A stretch of 64,000 nt of DNA from Thiocapsa roseopersicina (GTDB lineage Bacteria > Pseudomonadota > Gammaproteobacteria > Chromatiales > Chromatiaceae), in assembly GCF_900106925.1 (NCBI RefSeq), contig NZ_FNNZ01000004.1, forward strand, positions 62,001 to 126,000, in the 5' to 3' direction. This document shows positions 56,916 to 64,000 of the stretch, in pieces. Below the pieces are notes generated by a model, which saw nothing but the letters and a program-made list of their open reading frames with translations, ran no database searches and had not been told where the DNA came from. Position 1 is the first letter of the stretch. The number at the start of each line of letters is the position of its first letter. The position numbers were made by a program, and so were the translations under genes.

Positions 56916-57470
56916 ATGCCGAAAGACGACCCCCGAATTGCCCGCGCCCGCGCCGCCTGGCGCTTTCGCGGGCAGACACGACCCGACTTCGCCGTCGAGC
57001 CCGGTCCCAGGCAGGAGTCGGTGTGGGACTACCCTCGCCCGCCCGTGATCCTCCCGGAACCGCGCCCCGTCAGGGTCCTCGCCGGAACTCTGACCCTGGC
57101 CGAGTCGCACCGTGCGGTTCGAGTCTGCGAGACCGGAAGCCCGCCGACACTCTATGTCCCGCCGCAAGACGTCGCGATGCACCTCCTGACGGTCTCGCCG
57201 ATGCGCAGCTTCTGCGAGTGGAAAGGTCAGGCACGCTATTTCCGGCTTGAGGATTCCGCCACACCAGCGACCGACGTCGCCTGGTGCTATCCGGAACCGC
57301 TCGCGGGCTTCGAGCACTCTGCCGGCTGGATCTGTTTCTATCCCGGACGCGTCGCCTGTTTTCTCGGCGGAGAGCGCGTTCGTGCACAGCCCGGCGGCTA
57401 TTACGGCGGCTGGATCACCGCCGATATCGTGGGCCCCTTCAAAGGCGAGCCCGGGACATCCCACTGGTAA
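56916..57470 (+). CDS. DUF427 domain protein
   Basis: A 184-residue member of the DUF427 family: VRVLAGTLTLAESHRAVRVCETGSPPTLYVPPQDV, then SFCEWKGQARYFRLE, AWCYPEP, and a C-terminal VGPFKGEPGTSHW. The fold is a small beta-rich domain of unknown biochemical activity, often encoded near oxidoreductases. Probably co-transcribed with the upstream methyltransferase. Confidence 0.86.
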   Translation: MPKDDPRIARARAAWRFRGQTRPDFAVEPGPRQESVWDYPRPPVILPEPRPVRVLAGTLTLAESHRAVRVCETGSPPTLYVPPQDVAMHLLTVSPMRSFCEWKGQARYFRLEDSATPATDVAWCYPEPLAGFEHSAGWICFYPGRVACFLGGERVRAQPGGYYGGWITADIVGPFKGEPGTSHW

Positions 57471-57514
57471 TGGTAACGGCCTCGCGACATTCGGGATCCC
57501 GTCATAACAAGCCT

Positions 57515-57540
57515 GTAGAGGCGACTTAAGTCGCCCCTAC
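57515..57540. repeat. 26-bp palindrome, copy 2
   Basis: Same family as 21858-21883, centred on GACTTAAGTC with arms GTAGAGG / CCCCTAC. It lies 45 bp after the DUF427 stop. Confidence 0.8.
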
Positions 57541-57592
57541 ACATCGGCAGAAGCCTTCTCGGAAGTCACCGAAGCTTCTGAACTAATATCCT

Positions 57593-57674
57593 GATCCGCG
57601 TCGACGCCGAGAGGCTTGGTACGCTCGACAGACTGGGCTACCTTAGAGAGCGATATTCACTCTGAACGCGGTTC
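57593..57674. repeat. A-type unit, locus 10 (inverted, diverged)
   Basis: GATCCGCGTCGACGCC on the left and CTCTGAACGCGGTTCGG on the right; the reverse complement shows the A-unit pattern CCGAACCGCGTTCAGAGTG ... GTCGACGCGGATC. The right end touches the ybaK start codon (57678), which has no visible Shine-Dalgarno sequence. Confidence 0.7.
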
Positions 57675-57677
57675 GGC

Positions 57678-58160
57678 ATGAAAGGCTCGAAAGCTCCCGT
57701 CACGCAAGCCATCCGCGCGCTGCGCGCCGCCAAGGTGGCCTTCGAAGACCACCCCTATACCTACATCGACGGGGGCGGAACGGCGCAGTTCGCGCGTGAG
57801 CATGGTGTCGACGAGTATCTGGTCGTCAAAACCCTGATCATGGAGGACGAGCGGGGCAACCCCATGATCGTCCTGATGCACGGCGACCGGCAGGTCTCCA
57901 CCCAAGCGCTGGCGCGAACGATCGGCGTCAAGCGCATCCAGCCCTGCGCGCCCGCGATCGCGGACAAGCATTCGGGCTATCAGGTCGGCGGCACTTCACC
58001 CTTCGGCACACGTCGCGCTATGCCGGTCTACTGCGAAAGCGGGATCGCCGCGCTGCCGCGGATCTACATCAACGGGGGCAAGCGCGGCTACATCATCTCG
58101 CTCGCGACCGCCGATGCACTCGCTCTGCTCAAACCCACACTCGTCGCGATGGCAACCTGA
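57678..58160 (+). CDS. ybaK: Cys-tRNA(Pro) / Cys-tRNA(Cys) deacylase YbaK
   Basis: YbaK hydrolyses Cys-tRNA(Pro) made in error by prolyl-tRNA synthetase. The 160 residues show the family pattern: PVTQAIRALRAAKVAFEDHPYTYIDGGGTAQFAREHGV, then VVKTLIMEDERGNPMIVLMHGDRQVSTQALART, SGYQVGGTSPFGTRRAMPVYCE and INGGKRGYIISL. The catalytic Lys is in VVKTL. Its start lies four bases after a repeat unit. Confidence 0.95.
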   Translation: MKGSKAPVTQAIRALRAAKVAFEDHPYTYIDGGGTAQFAREHGVDEYLVVKTLIMEDERGNPMIVLMHGDRQVSTQALARTIGVKRIQPCAPAIADKHSGYQVGGTSPFGTRRAMPVYCESGIAALPRIYINGGKRGYIISLATADALALLKPTLVAMAT

Positions 58161-58210
58161 ACGCCTTTGCGTTCTTTGCGTTCTTTGCGGTTCAACAGCT
58201 GGGTCCGGTC

Positions 58211-59224
58211 TCAAGCGCGCCGCACCAGGCTCTGTATCGATCCGGCGCGACGCCAAAAGCGCCGAGCCGTCGATCGCGTCAGCCGATAAGCACTGCCAGC
58301 GCAGGGGTCGAGCAGGAGCTCGTCGAGACCTCCGCCTTTGAGCTGCGCTTCGAGCACGGCGATCGTCGCATCCAATGCGACCAACGCCGTCGACCAAGCC
58401 GCGAGATCCCGCTCCAGGAGCGCCGCACCGAGCCGGTTCCAGAGCACGAGATGGCGGCGTCCGGGAAGCGAATCCTGCGGCGACCATCCCTCCAGCGCGC
58501 GATGCGCAACGCTGCACCAGCACGCCAGACCCGCGGACAGCGGATCATCCCCGACCACCGCGTCCGGCGGTTCGCCAGAGCGCTCCGGCAGCCTACCGCC
58601 GCCCCAGGTCCAGATGCCATTGATCGCCGGACGCCGGGCCTGCTCGCGGAGACGGTTGACCTCGCTCCCGTAGAAGAGCATCTGGACCTCGTTCATCAGG
58701 CCGCGCCAGCGCCGGGCATCCGCACCGCTGGGGACATCGAGCGGGACAGGCCCGTCCATCACACGCTCGAGCGGCTCCGTGCGCAGGACCAAGTCCCGAT
58801 CCGATCGCAGATACCAGCGGCTCGGGTGCGGCGCCGTCAGCCTCAGCCCATCGACGGCGAAATGGCTGTTGAAGAGCGCGACCAGGGCATCCGCCTCCGC
58901 CCGATCGGGCGCGACACTGGCGCCCGCGAAAAGCAGTAGACGGTCGCGATCCGGGCGCAGATGCACCGGATCGGCATGCATCCAATAGCCGTCGCAACGA
59001 ACGTCCGCTGCCTCGCCCAAGAGACTGATCGAGGCCGTCGGGGTATCGTGTTCGGGGTCGGTCGAGACGCCGAAGTGACTCAGAAGGGCCGTCGCAGCGT
59101 CATGGCCGCCGGTCGGGATGGGATCCGCGCGCGCGAGCAGCCGATCGATGGCCGAGGCCTTCGGGAGTGTCTCCGGAGCCGCCGGGATCGGGCCGAGCAG
59201 ACCGGGGCAGATGAGGGTCAGCAT
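58211..59224 (-). CDS. RpfE-type / phosphoglycerate mutase-annotated conserved protein
   Basis: The 337-residue protein starts MLTLICPGLLGPIPAAPETLP. DGYWMHADPVHLRPDRDRLLLF, FAVDGLRLTAPHPSRWYLRSDRDL, RRWRGLMNEVQMLFYGSEVN, and INGIWTWGGGRLP match a family found in betaproteobacteria and Chromatiaceae, annotated either as RpfE-type regulatory protein or cofactor-independent phosphoglycerate mutase-related. The enzyme's metal-binding residues are not evident to me, so true mutase activity is doubtful. Confidence 0.75.
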   Translation of the reverse strand: MLTLICPGLLGPIPAAPETLPKASAIDRLLARADPIPTGGHDAATALLSHFGVSTDPEHDTPTASISLLGEAADVRCDGYWMHADPVHLRPDRDRLLLFAGASVAPDRAEADALVALFNSHFAVDGLRLTAPHPSRWYLRSDRDLVLRTEPLERVMDGPVPLDVPSGADARRWRGLMNEVQMLFYGSEVNRLREQARRPAINGIWTWGGGRLPERSGEPPDAVVGDDPLSAGLACWCSVAHRALEGWSPQDSLPGRRHLVLWNRLGAALLERDLAAWSTALVALDATIAVLEAQLKGGGLDELLLDPCAGSAYRLTRSTARRFWRRAGSIQSLVRRA

Positions 59225-59293
59225 GATGATTCCGGAACAGCGGAGACGGACATGGTTTGGGCTGCGAGGGCGTGAACGGCGATAACGCGTCCC

Positions 59294-60583
59294 TCAGGGC
59301 CGCTCCGAGAGCCTCACCGACACCCAGCCCAGACCAAGCAGAATGGCGGCCAGCAACACCGGGAGCGGCCGCTCCAGCGCGAGGAACAGCAGACTCGCCA
59401 GACTGACCAGGATAAACACCAGCGGCGGCAGCGGATACCAGGGCACCCGAAAGGGTCGCGACAGGTCCGGCTCGCGCCGACGCAGACGGATGACACCGGC
59501 GACAGTAATGACCGCGAAGAGTGTGAGCGTGAAGCCGGCAAAGCTCAAGACGCCCTCGAACGAGCCGGTCAGGATCATCCCGAGCGCCAGACCCTGTTGC
59601 AGCAGCACCGCCCGGGTCGGTGCACCGCGCCGATTGCGGACACTGAGCGATCGGAAGAACGGGAGATCCTCGCCGATACGCTCCAGGACACGCGGTCCGG
59701 CGAGCACCATGGCGCTGACGGTCGAGACCAACAAGAGGGTCAGCACCAGGCTCATGAGATACCCGCCGACGGCACCGAAGATGGTCTCGGCGGAGAGCGC
59801 ACCGACCTCGACGCGACCGACCAAGGCATCATATTCGACGGTGCGCAGGAAGGTCAGATTCAGCAGAAGATACAACAGCGTGACGATCAGCGTGCCGAGC
59901 AGCAGTGCGCGCGGGACCGCTCGGTGCGGGTCCTGGACCTCGTCCACCACATAGGCTGCGGCGTTCCATCCCGAGTAGGCATAGGCGACATAGATCAAAG
60001 ACACGGCAAAGGGCGCACTCCAGACCGCCTCGAGCGTGGTCGCGGAGGGCAAGACCGAGAGGCTGCCCGAGGTCGCCGGCAACGCGAGCCCCACGGCGCA
60101 GAACAGCAGGATGACGACGATCTTCAACCAGGTCGCGGCGACCTGCACGCGCCGGCCCAGATCCAGGTCGAAGGCGTGCACGGCGGTGACCATGACCAAG
60201 GCCGTCACCGCAATCGCCGTGGGCGGCGCCGGGAGAACGGTCGCGGCATAGTGCCCCATCGCCATCGCCGCCAAGGCCACCGGGGCCGCGAACCCGACCG
60301 TCACGGAGACCCAGCCGGCCAACTGACCGAGCAGGGGATGGTAGATGCGCGACAGGAAGTGATACTCGCCGCCCGAGCGCGGCAGGGCAGCGGCCAGCTC
60401 CGCATAGGAGAGTGCGCCGCAGAGCGCGATGAGACCGCCGATCAGCCAGAGCAACAGCAAGGCCGCGCCGTCCGGGATGCCGGCCGCTTGGATGCCGAGT
60501 GTCGTGAAGACACCCGTGCCGATCATGTTGGCGACCACGATGAGGATCGCGGTGCGCTGGTCGATGAACCGGGGTCTGCTCAT
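59294..60583 (-). CDS. APC superfamily amino-acid permease
   Basis: A 429-residue permease with about twelve hydrophobic segments. The N-terminal ILIVVANMIGTGVFTTLG and the Glu-containing LSYAELAAALPRSGGEYHFL are typical APC motifs of helices 1 and 3. VYVAYAYSGWNAAAYVVDEVQDPHRAVPRALL is the conserved helix 6-7 region. It resembles the amino-acid/polyamine transporters; the substrate is unknown. The C-terminus RRREPDLSRPFRVPWYPLPP is characteristic. Confidence 0.92.
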   Translation of the reverse strand: MSRPRFIDQRTAILIVVANMIGTGVFTTLGIQAAGIPDGAALLLLWLIGGLIALCGALSYAELAAALPRSGGEYHFLSRIYHPLLGQLAGWVSVTVGFAAPVALAAMAMGHYAATVLPAPPTAIAVTALVMVTAVHAFDLDLGRRVQVAATWLKIVVILLFCAVGLALPATSGSLSVLPSATTLEAVWSAPFAVSLIYVAYAYSGWNAAAYVVDEVQDPHRAVPRALLLGTLIVTLLYLLLNLTFLRTVEYDALVGRVEVGALSAETIFGAVGGYLMSLVLTLLLVSTVSAMVLAGPRVLERIGEDLPFFRSLSVRNRRGAPTRAVLLQQGLALGMILTGSFEGVLSFAGFTLTLFAVITVAGVIRLRRREPDLSRPFRVPWYPLPPLVFILVSLASLLFLALERPLPVLLAAILLGLGWVSVRLSERP

Positions 60584-60637
60584 AGTGCCGACATCCGAGG
60601 TCGTGTCCCGATCGGCATCCCGCCGATCGCAATCGGA

Positions 60638-61099
60638 TCAACGGACAAGACGCGGATCGAAATCGAAGGGTTGCAGGGTCGCCGTCGCGAACACCTCGGC
60701 GCACGCCCCATGAGCGGGATTCAACAGCAGGTTGCGTTGCTGCGGGATCAGGACACTCGGAACCGAGAGTGCGAGCGATTGGCCGCCGGTCAACCAAGCG
60801 GTACCGATCGCCGCGGTCGAGTCGGGTGCGGGATCCTCTCGCCAGTCCCCGGGCAGGCCTGCGTCATCCAGAATCAGCACCTCGTCATCGGGAAGATCGA
60901 GGGTGACCAGACGATACCGATTGAGCACCTCGCTGCGATGCAGATGCACCAACAGCTCCAGAGCCGCCAGCGCGATGCTGTCCGAGGCGTACACCACAGC
61001 ATGACCCTTGCGGTTCCAGCGTCCGCCGTAGGCTTTCGCGCCCGAGCCGTCCAACGCCGTATCGGCGAATCGTTCCTTGACGAGCCGATAGATCCGCAT
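60638..61099 (-). CDS. RES-domain toxin (NAD+ phosphorylase type)
   Basis: A 153-residue protein of the RES family, toxins that deplete NAD+. GGRWNRKGHAVVYASDSIALAALELLVHL contains the conserved Arg27, Tyr37 and Glu48, spaced as in characterised members; the C-terminal PSVLIPQQRNLLLNPAH carries the conserved Pro-Ser and Asn-Pro. It starts at an ATG overlapping the antitoxin stop by one base (TGATG), so translation is coupled. Confidence 0.93.
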   Translation of the reverse strand: MRIYRLVKERFADTALDGSGAKAYGGRWNRKGHAVVYASDSIALAALELLVHLHRSEVLNRYRLVTLDLPDDEVLILDDAGLPGDWREDPAPDSTAAIGTAWLTGGQSLALSVPSVLIPQQRNLLLNPAHGACAEVFATATLQPFDFDPRLVR

Positions 61100-61587
61100 C
61101 AGCTGTAGACGCCGTGCTCCAGACGTCCGATGAGGTCATGCACCTGCGTGGCACCGGCCTCGGTATCCAGGTGCTCGATCGGCGCCGTCCCGCCGAGCGC
61201 CTTCGCCGGCTCGCCGAGCCACCCGGACGCGGCGGAGGCGTCGCCCTCGAAGAGATCCAACGCATCGCTGAACGCGGCCGCGATCCGGTAGACACGGTCA
61301 CTCTCTTCCGGAGACAGGCGCCCGTCTGGGCTGCGCCGACGCCGGGTCAGGGTGGATGGTGCAATCTTGGCGATCCGCAGCAGGGTCTGCTGCGGCCGAT
61401 CAAGCACCTCGGCGAGCCGCTCGATCACGGCAACCGGAAAACCACGGCGACTCTCCGCAACCAGTCCCGCCCGATCGGTCGGGAGCCCAAGCCGCAGAAA
61501 TACCGTCGCCCCCCCTCCGGGAGCGATATCGGCGTCGGCGACTCCGGAAAACACCGGAATCCGGAAAACTCTTGCTTGCGATTCCAT
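61099..61587 (-). CDS. Xre/MbcA/ParS antitoxin
   Basis: The 162-residue partner (ATG at 61587, GGAG upstream) has an N-terminal Xre-like helix-turn-helix region (GFPVAVIERLAEVLDRPQQTLLRIAKIAPSTLTRRRRS) and the C-terminal toxin-binding MbcA/ParS domain (FEGDASAASGWLGEPAKALGGTAPIEHLDTEAGATQVHDLI). It would neutralise the RES toxin and repress the operon through the palindrome upstream. An alternative GTG or ATG further upstream is less likely. Confidence 0.93.
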   Translation of the reverse strand: MESQARVFRIPVFSGVADADIAPGGGATVFLRLGLPTDRAGLVAESRRGFPVAVIERLAEVLDRPQQTLLRIAKIAPSTLTRRRRSPDGRLSPEESDRVYRIAAAFSDALDLFEGDASAASGWLGEPAKALGGTAPIEHLDTEAGATQVHDLIGRLEHGVYS

Positions 61588-61599
61588 GACAAACACTCC

Positions 61600-61617
61600 A
61601 AATGCGATATGGCATTT
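61600..61617. promoter_or_regulatory. Palindromic operator of the Xre-RES operon
   Basis: AAATGCGATATGGCATTT: the two 6-bp arms are perfectly inverted (AAATGC / GCATTT) around GATATG. It lies 13 bp upstream of the antitoxin start and is a strong candidate for autoregulation by the Xre protein. Confidence 0.65.
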
Positions 61618-62104
61618 AGAGTACACCCAAATGGAAATAGCGCAACCGGTGACCCTTCCCGGCCTGACGGCCGGCGGGTCGATTACAGCTCTACGATCCC
61701 GGCCGAACCATTCAACCTAGATCCGGCAGTTGACCGCTTCGTGCTTCATTCAAGGTCTCGACGGCCTTGACGATCGCGCTAGTCTGACGGCTCACCGGCT
61801 GGGTGAAGGCCGCTACGGCCCCTGGAGCACGCCCCGCGCGGCGCCCGACTGCGTTGCAACTCGTTGGCGTAGAACCACTACGCCGCCTCGTCGCGCCTTG
61901 CCGGACACCGCGCGGGACGCACTCCAGGGGCCGTTCAACTGCCGGATCTAGGTTCAACACACCCCAAGCCTGATCGACTCGTCGACTGCGGACGACCACC
62001 GACCCCGCAACTCCCAAAAAATCACATAAAACGCGCCGCTCCAAGCTCGCAGAGATCGACAACGCCAAACCCATCCAACAAGATCCCATACTCCCAAGCG
62101 CGTT
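61618..62104. other. Gene-free region with foldback element and diverged B unit
   Basis: No supported gene lies in these 487 bp. They hold the promoter of the toxin-antitoxin operon, a large foldback (61714-61954) and a diverged B-type repeat (62027-62107) that ends the Lrp-like gene. Confidence 0.7.
61714..61954. repeat. Large foldback element with an 81-bp interruption
   Basis: The outer arms (61714-61733 and 61935-61954, starting AACCTAGATCC and ending GGATCTAGGTT) are 20-bp perfect inverted copies. The next segment, ACGGCCCCTGGAG (61815-61827), pairs perfectly with 61922-61934. Pairing continues imperfectly to the central hairpin GGCGTAG-AACCA-CTACGCC. On the left side, 81 bp (61734-61814) interrupt the arm and begin and end with CCGCT. 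Confidence 0.85.
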
Positions 62105-62107
62105 TTA
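62027..62107. repeat. Diverged B-type unit, locus 11
   Basis: TAAAACGCGCCGCTCCAAG on the left and CAAGCGCGTTTTA on the right, with CCATCCAACAAGATCCCATACTCC matching the B-unit middle (ATCCACCAA...CATACCGCACC). Its right end is the TAA stop of the Lrp-like gene, repeating the stop-codon pattern seen elsewhere. Confidence 0.7.
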
Positions 62108-62374
62108 TACGGAGAACATCGCCTCGAGGTCATGCCGCGAATACGCCTTGAAGGCCAGCAGTGTATTCGTCTTCTCGATCCCCTCGATTTTGAGCAGATG
62201 GTTGGTGACCAGCTCGGCAAGATCGTCGTTGTGCACGACTCGCACGATGGCGATTAGATCGTAGTTGCCGCTGACCGAGAAGACCTCGGAGATTGAGGTC
62301 ATCCCGGCCAGCTCGTCGGCGATGTCGTTGATCCTGTCGCGTGCGACATTGATGAGAACGATTGCAGTGACCAT
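62105..62374 (-). CDS. Stand-alone Lrp/AsnC ligand-binding (RAM) domain protein
   Basis: The 89-residue protein is only the C-terminal RAM domain of Lrp-like regulators: TAIVLINVARDRINDIADELAGMTSISEVFSVSGNYDLIAIVRVV, then HLLKIEGIEKTNTLLAFKAY. No DNA-binding helix-turn-helix is present, so it may modulate a full Lrp regulator or sense amino acids alone. AGGAG precedes the ATG by eight bases. It is upstream of nothing obvious and ends within a diverged repeat unit. Confidence 0.88.
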   Translation of the reverse strand: MVTAIVLINVARDRINDIADELAGMTSISEVFSVSGNYDLIAIVRVVHNDDLAELVTNHLLKIEGIEKTNTLLAFKAYSRHDLEAMFSV

Positions 62375-62482
62375 GACTCACTCCTCGCTAAAGATGTCCG
62401 AATCCGATCGAGCCCGAGTGCCCTTGAGTAACGGCTCAGAAACAACGAAGCCATTCCGGTTGATTCTCCCCCTCTCCCCAAC

Positions 62483-62505
62483 CCCTCTCCCTCAAGGGGA
62501 GAGGG
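62483..62505. terminator. GC-rich hairpin after rluB
   Basis: CCCTCTCCC and GGGAGAGGG pair over 9 bp around a short loop, just after the rluB stop on the minus strand. A widespread intergenic hairpin type; it may end rluB transcription. Confidence 0.55.
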
Positions 62506-62520
62506 ACTAAGATGGATCAC

Positions 62521-63429
62521 TCAGCGATCGCCGCGGGGCCGACCCCACTTGGGACCGCGCGCGAAGGGGGACTCGCCGCTCGGTTGTTTGGACTGCCAAG
62601 GTTTTGCCCCGGGGCGGACCTGCCGGCGCTTGGGCACCGGCGGTGTCAGACCGGCCTGCGCCATCAAGGTCTTTTGCTCGTCCTCAGACAGGGGTCGCCA
62701 GTTCCCGGTATAGAGGCGCCGGCCGAGTTCGATATTGCCGTAGCGGATGCGGATCAGGCGACTCACCTGACAACCGGCGGCCTCCCAGAGGCGGCGTACC
62801 TCGCGGTTGCGGCCCTCGCGCAGGACGACATGAAACCAGCGGTTCGCGCCCGTGCCGCCGCGCTCGGTGACGGCGTCGAACTTAGCGAGCCCGTCTTCCA
62901 GCTCGATGCCGGCGGCGAGGCGCTCGAGCGTTCCCTCGGGCACATCCCCGAGGATGCGCACGGCGTACTCGCGCTCGACCTCGCGCGAGGGATGCATAAG
63001 CCGGTTGGCCAGCTCGCCGTCGGTGGTGAAGAGGATGAGCCCGGAGGTGTTGATATCGAGCCGACCGACCGCGATCCAGCGGCCCTCCTTGGGTTTGGGC
63101 AGACGCCGAAACACCGTCGGACGCTCCTCGGGATCGCGGCGCGTGACCAGCTCGCCTTCGGGCTTGTGGTAGGCGATGACCTGAGGAAGTTTGTCTCGCC
63201 GCCCCTTGAGCTTGACGTCTTGCCCGTCGATGCGGATCCGATCCCGGCTGGTCACCCGATCGCCGAGCTTGGCGAGATCGCCATTGACCCGGATCCGCCC
63301 CTCGCTGATCCAGCCCTCGATGGTGCGCCGCGAGCCCAGGCCCGCGTCGGCGAGGGCCTTTTGCAGGCGCACGGGCTCCTCGGCGGGAGGCGGCGGCGGG
63401 GATGGGGGCAGGCGTCGGTCGGTTTTCAT
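62521..63429 (-). CDS. rluB: 23S rRNA pseudouridine synthase RluB
   Basis: RluB makes pseudouridine 2605 in 23S rRNA. From the ATG at 63429 the product is 302 residues. The S4 RNA-binding domain comes first (VRLQKALADAGLGSRRTIEGWISEGRIRVNGD), then the RsuA-type catalytic core with AVGRLDINTSGLILFTTDG (catalytic Asp). A basic C-terminal extension (PKRRQVRPGAKPWQSKQ) favours RluB over RluE or RsuA. It follows scpB in the same direction, the usual scpA-scpB-rluB arrangement. Confidence 0.94.
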   Translation of the reverse strand: MKTDRRLPPSPPPPPAEEPVRLQKALADAGLGSRRTIEGWISEGRIRVNGDLAKLGDRVTSRDRIRIDGQDVKLKGRRDKLPQVIAYHKPEGELVTRRDPEERPTVFRRLPKPKEGRWIAVGRLDINTSGLILFTTDGELANRLMHPSREVEREYAVRILGDVPEGTLERLAAGIELEDGLAKFDAVTERGGTGANRWFHVVLREGRNREVRRLWEAAGCQVSRLIRIRYGNIELGRRLYTGNWRPLSEDEQKTLMAQAGLTPPVPKRRQVRPGAKPWQSKQPSGESPFARGPKWGRPRGDR

Positions 63430-63444
63430 GAAGGTTCTCGGGTT

Positions 63445-63480
63445 GGAGGATGGGTTTCGCTGTGCTCTACCCATCCTACG
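63445..63480. repeat. GGATGGGT / ACCCATCC hairpin, locus 2
   Basis: AGGATGGGT and ACCCATCCT pair over 9 bp around a 13-base loop, between scpB and rluB. Same family as 47315-47428. Confidence 0.8.
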
Positions 63481-63505
63481 ACTGGGTGTGGATGCCTCGC
63501 GGCGA

Positions 63506-64000
63506 TCATACACCAGCGTCGTCTCGGGGCTTTTCATCCGCGCCGTCCCGGGTCGGCTCCTCGAGCCTCAACTCCTCGTCGATCAGGAAGTCCGGGGCGC
63601 GGATCTCGGCGAGGGTCGGCAGCTCGTTGAGCGAGCGCAGACCGAAATAATCCAGGAACTTGCGCGTTGTGGCGAAGAGTGCGGGGCGACCGGGGACGTC
63701 GCGATGGCCGACCACGCGGATCCATTCGCGCTCGGTCAGGGTCTTGACGATCTGGGTGCTGACGGCGACCCCGCGGATGTCCTCGATCTCGCCGCGGGTG
63801 ATCGGCTGGCGGTAGGCAATCAGCGAGAGTGTTTCGAGCAGTGCGCGGGAGTAGCGCGGCGGACGCTCGTCCCAAAGACGTGCGACCCAGGGGGCGATGC
63901 TCGCGCGCACCTGCGTGCGCCAACCGCCGGCGACCTCGACGATCTCCAGACCGCGATCGGCATAGTCCTCCTGCAGCGCGGCGATCACCGCGAGCAGCTC
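63506..64000 (-). CDS. scpB: Segregation and condensation protein ScpB (5' end outside window)
   Basis: ScpB joins ScpA and SMC in the condensin complex for chromosome segregation. The visible 164 residues are the C-terminal part of the protein. The conserved winged-helix segment RYSRALLETLSLIAYRQPITRGEIEDIRGVAVS is present, followed by WIRVVGHRDVPGRPALFATTRKFLDYFGLRSLNELP. The C-terminal tail is acidic and short. The N-terminal start lies beyond base 64000. Confidence 0.95.
   Translation of the reverse strand, partial: ELLAVIAALQEDYADRGLEIVEVAGGWRTQVRASIAPWVARLWDERPPRYSRALLETLSLIAYRQPITRGEIEDIRGVAVSTQIVKTLTEREWIRVVGHRDVPGRPALFATTRKFLDYFGLRSLNELPTLAEIRAPDFLIDEELRLEEPTRDGADEKPRDDAGV

Noticed and set aside
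58166-58193. TTTGCGTTC tandem triplet after ybaK
   Set aside because: A short low-complexity run found widely between bacterial genes; no evidence of function.
59597-61108. Plus-strand frame of 503 codons
   Set aside because: It overlaps the permease and RES genes in antisense and contains only low-complexity Arg/Gly/Gln-rich sequence.

Overview
The window is about 64 kb of GC-rich chromosomal DNA from a gammaproteobacterium, most probably a purple sulfur bacterium of the Chromatiaceae (Thiocapsa/Allochromatium-like). The best single clue is a peroxiredoxin-glutaredoxin fusion gene followed by a glutathione-reductase-like gene whose dinucleotide site lacks the NADPH arginines; this pair is characteristic of the glutathione amide system of Chromatiaceae. 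The other genes are core and have ordinary gammaproteobacterial neighbours. The species cannot be named from the sequence alone. I see no phage, IS element, rRNA operon or CRISPR array.

Layout. 1-9515 (minus): envelope, isoprenoid and translation cluster rpsB-tsf-pyrH-frr-uppS-cdsA-dxr-rseP-bamA (bamA runs off the left edge). 9850-13887 (plus): divergent map-glnD plus a small secreted protein. 13915-18365: VOC protein, then the lysine/diaminopimelate genes dapC-dapD-yffB-dapE. 18490-22394: tautomerase, Uma2 nuclease, the methylthioadenosine salvage pair mtnA / MTA-SAH deaminase, and rlpA. 22609-29395 (minus): prkA-yeaH-spoVR stress module behind a good sigma-54 promoter, then an L,D-transpeptidase. 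29984-34845: pgi-zwf, divergent from glgA. 34943-38607 (minus): pcnB-panB-panC-panD without folK. 38777-43607: tRNA-Glu(CTC), ffh, divergent ypjD, an arsenosugar-type pair arsS + glycosyltransferase, and tRNA-Ala(CGC). 43745-47287: DUF302 and Hpt proteins divergent from garA-garB. 47480-53827: dusA, EamA transporter, a kinase-fold/P-loop fusion, a DUF2892 protein, rimO, and a two-domain VOC protein. 53885-60583: hypothetical envelope proteins, DUF938 methyltransferase, DUF427 protein, ybaK, an RpfE/phosphoglycerate-mutase-like protein, and an APC permease. 60638-64000: Xre/RES toxin-antitoxin pair, foldback element, stand-alone Lrp ligand domain, rluB, and scpB (runs off the right edge).

The most unusual feature is a dispersed family of intergenic elements, found at eleven loci. 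Each unit is about 85 bp and is bounded by the inverted termini TTAAACCGCG / CGCGGTTTAA. There are two unit types: A (inner flank GTC) and B (inner flank GCC, usually with a near-perfect internal hairpin). Five loci carry a roughly 190-bp composite A - AT-rich linker - B. The elements sit flush against coding sequences, so that the terminal TAA (or a TGA variant) of the element serves as the stop codon of at least eight unrelated genes, and at three loci the element abuts a start codon that lacks a clear Shine-Dalgarno sequence. I do not recognise this family by name. Other repeats are a 26-bp palindrome (two copies), a GGATGGGT hairpin family (two loci), a 14-bp tandem repeat across the 3' end of spoVR, and a roughly 240-bp foldback element beside the toxin-antitoxin pair.
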